Source: Amborella trichopoda (taxonomy: Eukaryota; Streptophyta; Magnoliopsida; Amborellales; Amborellaceae). From it: 64,000 nt of DNA. The stretch lies in assembly GCF_000471905.2 (NCBI RefSeq), contig NW_006500031.1, positions 1,239,048-1,303,047 of the forward strand. The letters are read 5' to 3'. Under the pieces are notes generated by a model. That model was not told the origin of the DNA. It worked only from the letters and a program-made list of their open reading frames with translations, and did not search any database. Positions 11,219 to 22,619 of this stretch are shown here, piece after piece; position 1 is the first letter of the stretch, and each line of letters opens with the position of its first letter. Made by a program: the position numbers and the translations under genes.

Positions 11219-11640
11219 ATGTTGGGCCAGACATGGTGTGGACTCACAAACATAGTGTCGGACTTAGAGAAAAAAGAAAGAAACTCGCGTGAAGACAACT
11301 TTAGGTCAATATTGCCGAACCCGGACATGGTTATGCCAGACCACATGAATATATTGCCGGACCTTGTGGTTTGTGTGCCGGCCATGGGCAAATCACATCG
11401 ACCTGCTGGACCGAGAAAAGGATATGCTACACCGATATAATACATGCCGGCTCGCCTTTAACATTTTGTCGGACCTGAAATATGCGAGAATTGAAATGTG
11501 CCGGACCGCATGTACAATATGTCGAACCCAATATTTTTCAGAACCCCTATTGCATGACCATATTTAAGAATTTCCGAACCCTTTAGTTATCCATAAACAA
11601 TTAGTGTCGGACCGCCTTTATAAAGCGTCGGACCCATTTT
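11219..11640. repeat. Degenerate minisatellite with a YCGGACC core
   Basis: About fifteen matches to G(C/T)CGGACC or close variants recur every 15-40 bp: near 11257, 11314, 11335, 11356, 11379, 11404, 11447, 11469, 11500, 11522, 11574, 11608 and 11627. The intervening sequence often reads ATAT/ATATTG before the core. Both strands stay open for over 200 bp here, a by-product of the repeats. A related array lies at 43750-44020. Confidence 0.6.
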
Positions 11641-12642
11641 TTTTTAAAAAAACTCGATTGTGGGAGAGAGAGGCGTTTTAACTAAGGGGAGAGCATTTTG
11701 GTCTTTTATTTTTCAATTGGTGGGGGCTTTGTTGGAGAAGTTTGTCCTAGGGTAAAAGTTTCGAAACCAAAATTGATTGGGGGAGGTTGTCTACAAAGTC
11801 AAGGTGGGGAATAAGGGGGATACGTGCAATTTTCCATAAAAATAAATTAGAATTTTAGGATCTAAAAATAGAGAATATTGTTACAAATGATCTAAACTTG
11901 TCATCTTATGAGAAAGGTCATCTTAGTAAAAGAGTCGTTTTAACAGCCCCGTTTGTTTGAATTGGTTGGGCCTCGGACTTGGTCCGCTTAGGGTTTTGTC
12001 CGCTCTCCCTTGTCTTCGTTTGATGTTCGCCTGCCTTGTGGCTTTTGTTTGTTGCTCGGTCTGGTTCCAGGCCGCCATGAAAATGGCCTTCGAGCTCATC
12101 ATTGACTCTAGAAAGATGCCCTATCCGGTCACAAATCACCTCACTTCTTTATAGCCACTAAAAGAGCTCAATTTTCAAGCCCAGAGTTCTGTTGCGGAGC
12201 CATTAAAGGAACTCAAAGGAATCAGAAATGGTTTTTCCATCGTGAAACCCTAATTCTCTGTTTTGGAGCTTTCAAGGTAGTTGGAAGTGTGCGGACGTGG
12301 CGGGCTTGGAGGAGATTCTCTATAAGCAGGGGTTTAGAGGCTGAAGATTGCCTGAAGTACCCCTACTTGTCTGGTTTCTTTCTGAAAAGTTGCAGAAATG
12401 ATGTAGATCAAGGAGGTTCTTGTGGAGGAACGGTGTATGAGAGGGAGATTGAGTAACGATCGTGTGGGTTGATTTACAAACCCCATTTCTCTGTTTGAGT
12501 TCTCAAAAGAGTGTGAAAGTTGAAACGGAGACACTAAGTAAGAGTTTAGAAGCGGCGAGGTTGCTAATAAATAGCTCAGGACCGAAACTTCTGTATTTTG
12601 TTTCGATTGCAGAGCCATCTAAAGAGCTTGCAAGTTTCAGAA
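11641..12642 (+). other. Upstream region and probable 5' leader of the LIN-type gene
   Basis: No separate gene is identified. 11930-12150 is richer in G and C than its surroundings. A segment at 12191-12235 (TTGCGGAGCCATTAAAGGAAC ... TCAGAAATGG) is an imperfect copy of the sequence around the gene's own start at 12606-12648 (TTGCAGAGCCATCTAAAGAG ... TCAGAAATGG). The TTTCGATTGCAG at 12600-12611 could be a splice acceptor for a 5' UTR intron. Confidence 0.4.
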
Positions 12643-15600
12643 ATGGCGTCTCTAGAACAGCTTCTTGCTGAGGATGGGTTTCTAGGACGAAAATCAACTG
12701 AGATAGCTTCAGAGAAACACATGAAGTGTAGGTCTAAGGTTTCTTCTCGATCGATTGAGGTGAGCTTACCAATGTATATTTGTAATGAAAGGAATGCTCC
12801 TGGTTCTGGGCAGGAGGGTAAAATCAGGCTTGGAAGGACCATATCTGATGTTTCTAGGCATAAAGGTACTAAAAAATCTCCGAATAATGAGAAAATTAGG
12901 GAGATTTACAGGAAAGGATTGCGAGAAAATGAGAGGTTCCGTGAAAGATTAAGTGCAGATTTTCAGGAGAAATCAAAGTTTGGTAAGGATTATCATAGGA
13001 AAGATTCATGTGACAGTGAGAGGATTAGAGGTAGATCAAGTAAAGATTTGTGGGGTAAAGAGGAAATCAAAGATGTACATAGGTTGTTTGTGCCTGGAAA
13101 TGAGAAATTCAATGGTAACTTCAATAAAGACTTGCAGGTAATTGAGGACTTCCAAGATAGACATGAGAAGGACGGGGAAAAGGAGACTTTTCATGACAAA
13201 AATAGACATGATAATATAGAGATTGTGAACCTCAAAGGCAAATCCGGTGTTTATATGGGGGAAACTGAAAATTTGGAAGATAAATTTAAGCGCTACTTTA
13301 GTGGAAATGAGAAATTTGAAGATAAATATCAGAGAGATAAGAATGAAAATAAAAGAAGTGTATGCAGATCGAATAACAGTTCAACAGAGAGTGAGAAGTA
13401 TAAAGATGCATGTAATGAAGATTTCCATTATAATGAGAGCCCTAGAGGTCGGTACAAAATAGATTATCGAGAAAATGAGAATTTCAAAGATAAACCCGTG
13501 AGGCATTTGCATGAAAATGAGAAGCTCAGATATAACAGTAGAGAGGATATGAAAGTAGACAAGTCATATTCTAAGCTCAGCATTGAACAAGTGAAGGAAA
13601 AACACCAACCTGCACTTGATGAAGCCGCCATTCGAGCTGTGATTTCAATTCTCACAAGTTACATTGGGCGATTCATCAAAGACAAGAATTTTCGGCTGTC
13701 TTTATCTCAAAATTGCCTCTCCTGCATAGGTTTAAAAAGATGGAATGATGCCCAATACAATGAAAAGGGGATTGTTGCCAATCTTAAAGAAGCAGTTCAA
13801 TGTGTCGAGGGAGTGGTTGGGGATTTAAAAAACCATAAGGAATTGAAGAAAGCAGCACTACAGTTGAGTATAGTTGCAGGTTTAAATTCAAAGGATTTAA
13901 AGGAAGGGCACACTTCAGGTATCCCTAATTCCCATTTAGCAGCATGTGCTCATCTCTATCTGAGTGTTATTTACAGGCTTCAGAAGAAGGATAGGGCTTC
14001 TGCTAGGCACCTTTTGCAAGTCTTTTGTGATTCTCCCTTTCAAGCTCGGGTAACTTTGGTTTCAGACCTATGGGAACATTTCTTTCTTCCCCATCTTTCG
14101 CATTTGAAGGTTTGGTATAGCCAGGAAGCTGAGTTTATACTGAAGAGCTCTTCTGGGTCTTCAAGAATGAAGCTTTTGGACAAGCTATATGGGGAACAAT
14201 TGGATAGTGGCACTTATCAATTCGCAGTTTATTATGAGGAGTGGCTAAAAGAGGGCGCTGAGGCTCCTCCTATTCCTTGTGTTTCTATACCTTCGAGCTC
14301 TGTATACGGAAGTTCACGTGAAAGTTCACATGGGCCTTCCCCAAAGCAAGATTCAAGCCCAATTATATCGAATTCTGAGCAGCCAGTGATCAGAAAAAGC
14401 TTGTAAGTATTCATTGTTGATTTTTTTTTGTTCAATAAAGCCGGACTGTACTGGATCTCCTAAGTTCTCGGGGGCCAGCTGATTGTAATAGCTTTAACAA
14501 ACTTTTGTGGTTCATCTAGGAAAAAAAGAAAAACTATGCCTGCTAAAAATTTTTGTGGACAGCTAATTTTGGTTCTTAAAAAAGAAGAAGAACAATAATA
14601 TCTGGACTGACTCACCTGGTTCTTACGCGAGCTGTAGACCCTAGGAGGTCCAGCAAGGCCTCAGACTGGTTAAAAGGGGCATGAACTTGTTTTTTTGTAT
14701 AAACATGGTCTCCTTTTTAAAGACAAGGCGAGGGTGATTTACCTAGGCATCCTCTATAGGGACCTACCAAAGTTGGCAGTTTTGTGGTGCTCAAAATATT
14801 GTCTAAAATATGTAACTAGGATTTCATGTCTCATTCTTCTTTTTTTGTTTTGAAAATGATAGCTTGCTTCTGAAGCAGGATGTCTCCCTCACTAATTTGT
14901 GTCTAGCTCAATTTAATCTTTTAAAGAAGAATATGATCAAGTGTTATTCCTTTAAGAAATTATTTAATATTTGTGTTCATGATGTAGAGCATTTTACTTT
15001 TTGCAGGTATAAAGCCGTTTTTGGCAGTCTGAATAACATAGATGGGCTTGGTGAAGTCAACAATGGAAAAGGCGATGGTGATTTGGATGGCCATTCTACA
15101 TGTGCTACTACTGTTCCTGCAGAGGATGATGAGAGAATTCAAAGTGAACATGCAAAGCTTGCATCAGATTTGGGAGACATTTTAGAGGAACAACCTGCTA
15201 GAAATACACCAGAGAATGCATCTCATGATGTGAGTTGTTTGTGTAATGATATAGCTTATTTTCCTATCTAGAGCAGTGTTTCAGCCTATGACGTGTAATG
15301 CCCAGTCGACTATGACTCAGCCTATTAACTCGGCCTCGGCACCTGGCAAGGAGAGTTTCTGAGACAAACTTGGGTTTCTTAAATTTAATTAAAAAATAAA
15401 AGTTTGTTTAATTACTAATAAATGATAGAAAAATATGCCTAAGATAATTTTTATTTTTTATGGTGATTAATATTTCTTATTAAATGCTCTAATTTTCTAT
15501 GTTTCCTTTTTTCGGATTTTTCTGAATTGTTTCAATCTTTAAATCAAAATTTTTATAATCCATCTTATCTACTTTTTCTCATCTTTTATAGACTTCTACT

Positions 15601-18600
15601 AGTGTTTATAACTTATTTTGCTTATGGTTTTCAATTATTTTAAAGTTTTTTTATTTTCTTTGGTGATGTTTGGGCTCAAACAGGACTCAGGCCAGTCCAC
15701 TTGGACTTACTTGAGTTACTAGGCTCGGGCAGGGGCTGCCTGAGCCCAGGCCGAGTTTTTTAACATTGATATGGAGATGGTTTCAACTTGATATGTGTAC
15801 ATGGGACCAAATGCATATTAACTGCATGTGGAGTCCTTGTGCTTGGTGGTGGGTAATAATCTCTCTTCTCTCACTCGTCCATGAATTTATCAACTGATTC
15901 TAGCCTACTTAAAGAAATTCAAGCATCTCAAGTTACATATGGTAACCTAGTTGAGTACATCAAACTTGACTTCAATGTCGAATTTGTAAAGTTCGGGATT
16001 TTATTCTTAATACTGTAGGCTGATTCTCAATCAAGAAATCCTCTGAAAGCTTGGGGATCACCTAGGGTAATTAAAGAACTCGAGGAAGAAGAGGACAATA
16101 TCCCAGGTTGCAGTGCTGCCACTGAAGGTGCCATTTCTCCTCATCAGTTTATTCTAAAGAAGTTAGCCAAAGATGTATTTCAAATGCGAGACAGCGATGA
16201 AACAATGGATTCCTTGGCACCTATCAATGTGCCTGATATAGAAACAAAGGTATTGTGATATGGTATACTAAAGCGTATAACTTCTTCATGATGATTTATG
16301 ATATCTAACATTAACATTGAAAACTTCAAATTTCATCTTTGTTTGAGAGGTGCAGAGGGACATAAGATTTGATTCAAGATCTGAACTCTGCGGAACAGAA
16401 TCCGCATCTGAGTCCTCAAATTTTGATACAAACAAGGCAAGCTTTAGGTACATTTGGCTAAGAACCAGTTATTTGTTTCTATCTTCCTATGGAGATTAGT
16501 GGTTGTATTTCTATTTCATTGTCCAGCTTTACAAAAAGCAAACATTTTGGGTGCAGATCATTCTTTCAAAGTACACCAAAGGATTTTATCTGTCCACTAA
16601 CAGGGCAGCTGTTTGAGGATCCTGTGACTCTAGAGACTGGGCAAACGTTTGAGCGTTCCGCCATAGAGGAATGGCTGAGGCGTGGAAACAAAATGTGCCC
16701 AACAACCAAGCAGGCCTTAGAATATCTAACAGTTCCCAGTACAAACTTTGTTTTGAAGCGTGTTTTAGATGCTTGGAAGTTGGAACATTATAGATACATA
16801 ACCTGCGTTACCGAACCATCAGTAAACTTGTCAATGCACAATCAAGAATCCAAGGATACAGAGGCGGTACATGTGATAGAACAGCTTCTTACCGGATCCA
16901 ACCGAGAAGAAAGCATTGACAATGCCAAACACCTTATCTCTCTTGGGGGGTTGGAGTTTTTGATTGAAAGGTTTGAATTCGGTGATTTGGAAGAAAAAAC
17001 AATCATAGCATATCTTTTCTGCTGTTGCATAAAGGCTGATGGAGGCTGCAGGGACTACTTGGTCAAGAACATTACTGGTTCACTAATTCTAGAGCTTCTG
17101 CAGAGCAAGCAGAGCCGATCTAGAGCGATTGTTGTGTCCCTGCTGACTGAACTGATTTGCCTTCACAGGTGAGTTACAGCTTATTATTATTAGATATTGA
17201 ATCTAGCATTGTTTTTTCCATTGATAGCTATCCATTATCATTGCTTAACCATTGTCCTTGCTAAGAGAAAATAATTGATGTGTTAATTTGATTGGCATTT
17301 CAAAATGTATAAACTTGAGATCTAGATGTATACGTGGGTTATATTTTTTTTGCTTTCTGTTGTTCCATGTTGTGTTTGACACCTTAATTGGTGAAAAGCC
17401 TATCTTTGCAGATTGGAAGCTAAAATATGCTACAGTGTTTTCTTATTTCCTTGTCAGGTTTTCATAACTGCAGACTCATACTTGTACCTCTTGTTGAAAC
17501 AAAATTGCTTCAGATTGCAAGACCTGGCATTTGGTGCATGCCACATGTCATCTGCACCAATCTTTGCAGATTGGAAGCATAAAATATGCTACAGTGTTTT
17601 TCCTATTTCCTTGTGGAGGTTTCGTAACTGCAGACTCATACTTGAACCTCTTGTTGAAACAAAATTGCTTCAGATTGCAAGACTTGGCATTTGGTGCATG
17701 CCACAGTTCTTCTTTCAGATCATAGAACTTACAGTAACTTTATGCATTCCTATCACACACAAAAAAGGAAAGCCTTCCTATGGGTATGGGATGATTGATG
17801 ATCGTCCATTTGTATAACTAAGTGTTTTTTTTTTCAATTTTTTTTCTGTATATATTTAGCAATTTATCAGATGCTCTTCTCTTTGGCCGATGACCAAAGA
17901 CTGCGGCTTCAGGCCCTGAAAAGAAACGAAGCAAACTAGTCCCTGTTAAAAATGGAAATATTTATAAATTTTCCAAAATGTTCCAAAGTTCAAATTTGAT
18001 AAAAGTACTCTAAAATATTAAAAGTTTAAGAAAAGTGCTTCAGAGATATTCAAAATTTGGGAAAATATACCTCATGTATGGAAATTTTCAAAAAGGCTTT
18101 CTTTAAATTCAAAAGATACACTCTAAGGCTTCCCCCGTATCTGCCAAAGAGCCAGAGCACTTCCCTATTCTGGCTGAAAGGAAGAGACCCCCCGAAGCGA
18201 ATCTAATAACATTGATCTTGAGTTTTGCAAATATACAATCCTCAGTAATGCTCCTATGAAATATCTTATTTTATTATTGAAAACTTTTCCAATTAGTTTA
18301 ATTAAAATTGAAGATAAGGGGGCAATGTGATATACTGGAAAATCATGACTACAATTCAATGGATTAAATTAATGCTCTTGATACCCATTTTTCATGAGAA
18401 TATCCTATCCAAGATTTAGATAGCCTCCGAGTAATCCATATACCAAACAATGATGTACTTTATTATTATTATTATTAGTATTTATTAATTTTGACATTTG
18501 ATGTAGAAGAATGCAAAGTGTGATGGAGCTTTCTAAAACAGATGATCTTGCTGACTTTGATATACAAGAATTCAAGTTAATGTTGTTATTCCCTTTGTAA

Positions 18601-21478
18601 ATTTCATTTGTTGAAAAGATTATCAATATATTTTATGTAGAAATGTCTACGCTATATTTTGCATGCAAACACTTTTCGAGTCATTTAGCTCCCTGTGATA
18701 TTTGTTTAAATCTTTCCCGAGCTTTCACTTAGCTACTCTAAATGTGACAGGAGGACAGTGATCACAGCCTTTCTAAGGGGCTTCCAAAATGAGGGGGTCC
18801 CAAATACAACGCATATTTTGTTGGTTTATCTCCAGACATCCCCACTTGAACAAAGACCTTTAGTAGCAACACTTCTCTTGCAACTTGATCTTCTGGTATA
18901 CTTCCAAGTTCCAAATAAGTTTTATGAACCTCATGCAATGACCAATGTAATGTTATGTTATAAAGATACGAATCAGTAAATGCTGATTTCAAATATCTTG
19001 TAAACATTGGAGAATTTAAGGATACTGTTTTATATTTATCGACTGTTTGCATATATTCTCAAGATTTTGGGTAGGGCATCTACAGTTGTTACTCCTGAAT
19101 TGGAATACTCTTGAGAGTGATACGTCTGTAGGGAAAAGGTGGTCTTCATGGAATTCAAAGTCTTCAAGCTGTTTTATGCTGTGGCCTAATGTTTGAACTT
19201 AGGTTGCCTGTCGAAGTCCTGAAAGTTCCAGTCCATTAAAATTCTGATGTTATAAAAAGAAATACCCTCGTAAGATTTAGTTGAAAAATATAGTCCTATG
19301 AGTTTTTTTATCATTTTTTATGAGACAGAACATTGTGAACTTTCAAATATGTACGGGGTTTCTTGTGGAGACAAATTGGAATGGGCCCAGTTGGGACATC
19401 CTTTCTCATCTCAGGTCTTTCAAGTTTTAAAAAGAAAATTGAACTTAGAAATTATATCCATTCCTGTCCATCATCTCTGCAAAGGCACTACGCCCTTGAT
19501 TGAACCTAAAAAATGATCTATCAGAGTTCAACAACATCAGGCAGTTTACCTTCCCGACCATGGGTTGTTTGATTACCAACTATTTTGAGAAGAATAAAAC
19601 TACGAAAACAATTAATAGACAGAGATTGGCTATTTAGTATTACATTGATCAGAAGCTTTCCATGCCTTGCAGGGAGAGCCTAGAAGGTATAGCATATACA
19701 GAGAGGAGGCAATCAATGGCATTGTTGCAGCTTTGAATTGCAGTTTAAATGACGAGAATGTTCGGCCACAGTTATGCAGAGCTCTTCTAATCTTGGGAGG
19801 TCGCTTTTCTTACTTGGGTGAAGCATCCATTGAAGCTTGGTTGTTAAAGCAAGCAGGTTTCAGTTCTGACTACTTAAAGTCAAGAAAGGACATTCATGAG
19901 CTTCTGCCAATTGATGACACCATGCAGAAGGTATGCATCATTTTTTGTTAATGATTACATTAAAAAGGAAAATATACTACACTTCATGAATAAGATGAAA
20001 TTTTGATGATCAGATTATGATGACTCATTTGTACTACTTCCCAGGCTGAAGAGGAAAAGGCATGGGAAGAGTACTCAAAGAATATGGCCATTTCCCTTTT
20101 ACGTGATCGGAAGCCATTCCTAGATTCACTCTCTAAATGTATATTAAAGGAGGTTCCACAGTTGTCCAGTGTGGGCCTGGTCACTGTCGCTTGGATCACG
20201 CGTGCCCTTGCCTCATTGCATGATTCTGAGCTCTTGTTATCAGCATTCTCAGTTTTGGCGCCGTGTTTGAAAAGCAGCTTGGAGAACGGAAAACGGGTGG
20301 AAGACCAAGTTCTTGCTTCTCTCTCTGTAGCATATTTCTTAGATAATCCAGGTATGATCAGTTTTGCAATACAAATGATTGTAACTATAAAACGCATTGG
20401 CAATGCATTTTTGTCATGAGTAGTTCGTAATACTATGAGACATGTTCATGGAAATAGTATGGTCATGGGGTTATCAGGTCCCATCAATGGGTTGGAAAGT
20501 GATGGTGAGTAGTTTTTGTTGGGACCAACTATGCAATCAGTACTGCTCAAACCAATGATGAACCAATCTTATGCTGATGATAGTCACCTGCAGCCATACC
20601 ATTTCCCAAGTGATATAGATCATAGTATATTTTCCGGTCATGAATATAAGAAAAGACAGAATACTGAAAGAAAAGTTTGCAAATATAACTAAAATCCCAA
20701 TCTAAGATATCACAAGGACACAGATCCCTACTGCCTGATGCATCTTTCCTTCGCAAGAACAATAATTGATCCTCATTGTGGCCTTTAATAATCATTTCAA
20801 ATTTGAAATCATTCGAATGGACGTTCTTGAACCAGTGTGTAAGTGGAAGCAGACACTGGATCGCGATGTATCTTTCCTTTGCAAGAACAATAATTGATCC
20901 TCATTGTGGCCTTAATAATCATTTCAAATTTGAAATCGATGTATGTTTCCTTTGCAAGAACAATAATTGATCCTCATTGTGGCCTTAATAATCATTTCAA
21001 ATTTGAAATCATTCGAATGGACGTTCTTGAACTAGTGTGTAAGTGGAAGCAGACACTGGATCGCTAGGGAACCTGTTCCGATTTGCCAGTCTGAATTGGG
21101 CGAATTGTCCAATTCGGGCCGGGATACAGATACCAAAAAAGAAGCAGGTGAATTGAGCTATTCTGAGCTCCCCTAGATCCACATCGCACCCCTACTACCA
21201 TGACCAGGTTGAAACCGCTTAATTCCACTTTGAAGAGGACTGGTCTGAACTTAAGGGCTTTTACCCAATTTGGGTGAGATCATCTGTTTCCAAGGAGACC
21301 TACTTTACAGTGGACTATAATTTATTAAAACTAATTCTCCTTGTTTATGGTGATCATTGCAGATTGTCAGAGTTTGCTTTTGGTGTTTGTCAAAGAAATG
21401 ATGGAACCGTTAGAACACCTTAGCAAGGAGACATGGACGGCCAGGAGCATTCTTGCCGTCGTTCCAAGAGACCTCTAG
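12643..21478 (+). CDS. LIN: LIN/CERBERUS-type U-box E3 ubiquitin ligase (no WD40)
   Basis: Nine exons: 12643-14402, 15007-15229, 16019-16249, 16356-16447, 16557-17168, 18751-18895, 19673-19930, 20045-20351 and 21363-21478. All introns are GT-AG, phases match, and the total is 1247 residues. The start is the ATG giving MASLEQLLAEDGF, the usual family opening; an in-frame ATG 45 bp upstream is less likely. Residues 81-310 are a charged region with repeated NEKFxD-like motifs. A conserved helical domain begins near 322 (ALDEAAIRAVISILTSYIGR). The U-box lies at about 778-850 (DFICPLTGQLFEDPV, then FERSAIEEWL, then CPTTKQ). ARM-like helices follow (HVIEQLL, LLTELICLHR, LLVYLQTSPLEQRPLVA, CRALLILGGRFSYLGEA). 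The frame ends TWTARSILAVVPRDL. U-box proteins bind E2 enzymes to ubiquitinate targets; legume LIN/CERBERUS acts in symbiotic infection. WD40-bearing members are nearer 1480 residues; no WD40 repeats were found downstream. Confidence 0.9.
15274..15768. mobile_element. hAT-like MITE in LIN intron 2
   Basis: The segment starts CAGTGTTTCAGCC and ends GGCCGAGTTTTTTAACATTG, giving imperfect inverted ends of the CAGTGTT type known for hAT elements. Both ends are GC-rich with an AT-rich core. The flanking 8-mers ATCTAGAG and ATATGGAG agree at 6 of 8 positions, as expected for an old 8-bp target duplication. Related copies lie at 61973-62483 and about 63153-63610. Confidence 0.55.
17408..17710. repeat. 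Tandem duplication (158-bp period) in LIN intron 5
   Basis: Two copies begin GCAGATTGGAAGC at 17408 and 17566 and run through TTGGTGCATGCCACA. They differ by a few substitutions and small indels. Each starts just after a CTTTGCAG phrase, which could act as a cryptic splice acceptor. Confidence 0.85.
20737..21066. repeat. Compound tandem repeat in LIN intron 8
   Basis: The phrase AACAATAATTGATCCTCATT occurs at 20758, 20886 and 20959, spacings of 128 and 73 bp. The first and third copies carry an extra 55-bp module ending CAGACACTGGATCGC; the middle copy lacks it. This points to unequal exchange or slippage after an initial duplication. Confidence 0.85.
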
Positions 21479-22619
21479 AATTTATGGCGATGGTAAAGTT
21501 TGCCTCCATGAAGTAACCACTATTCTTTCTTCTTTACTTTCTAAGAATTTGGTGTTGGTGTGTGCTTTTATTAGAAGTAGATTTGAAACAGATATGTACA
21601 GGTTAATTTATTAAGCGTTTCAAGCATTGGCCTTCTTGTAAACGAAAAACCAGTGGCATAATTGGAGCTTACTCTTATCATAGTTTTCATTAGTGCTGTC
21701 ATGACTTTAAATGACATGCCTGGCAGAATTTAGGGGGTCCAAAACCAACACATGCCTGAGTTCTGCATGTTACAGACTCCAACAAATGCAGTGAAAGTAT
21801 TTCAAGGAACAGTATCAACCAGCAAGCTTTCAATACAGCCATGTTCACACAGGTTTTAAAGAGCCATACTGTTGCTGTTGCATTCAGAGAGAGAGAGAGA
21901 GAGGCCTTTGTGCTCTTTCTAATCATTCAATTATTGCGAACATTTATACTGGTGTTTAAACATGAGCCATATTTTCGATGGAGACTTCAATCACCTCAAT
22001 TTGCTAAGTTAATTGTGGTCACACTATAAAACCTCGCCTTCCAATAACAAGACAATAATGTCTTGCAAATACCTAAGAAACTTGGAATCATCCAATGTTA
22101 AAAAAAACAACGATCCAAAATGAGAATCGGTGGAAACAAACCGAGTTCCCTTGCCAACTCTATTAGAGAACCAAGCAAATCAGTTGGATCATCGATTTGG
22201 ACAGGCAATTCACCAATCCGGACCAGTTTCCTGGATGACCTGTCCACCCACTTGATTTGGGCTTTAGAAGACTAGAATCACCCATCAGCTCAGGTTCAGC
22301 TGGCTTTGTTTTGAATTTCTTCATTAAATATATAGCCCAATCTGACAAGAATTGCCCAAGTTGATAGTAACTCCGAATCAAATTCCTGGTGAGTCAAAAA
22401 CCAATTCCGAAACAGTGCCAAAGAATACATATGAGACATAAAAGCACAACTTTGGCAACTCGTATGGTTCTTTCAATGAGCTCTCACCCAAAATAATGGT
22501 TCCTTCAGTGGATAAGAGCAAAGCAAAAGGAAACTGAAAAACATATTGGGGAACATTGCAGTCCTAGTTTCTCATACATAAATAACACTACAATTCAAAA
22601 GAAACATAGAAAACTAATA
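21479..22619. other. Intergenic region between convergent genes
   Basis: It holds the 3' UTR of the LIN-type gene and the 3' flank of the minus-strand gene ending at 22620. A GA microsatellite lies at about 21885-21903. No further coding sequence is supported. Confidence 0.5.

Noticed and set aside
18513-18600. Possible extra LIN exon after TGATGTAG (RMQSVMELSKTDDLADF)
   Set aside because: It has an acceptor and fits the phase but runs to a stop, while the exon at 18751 joins 17168 directly in phase and gives the conserved LHRRTVITAFL sequence.
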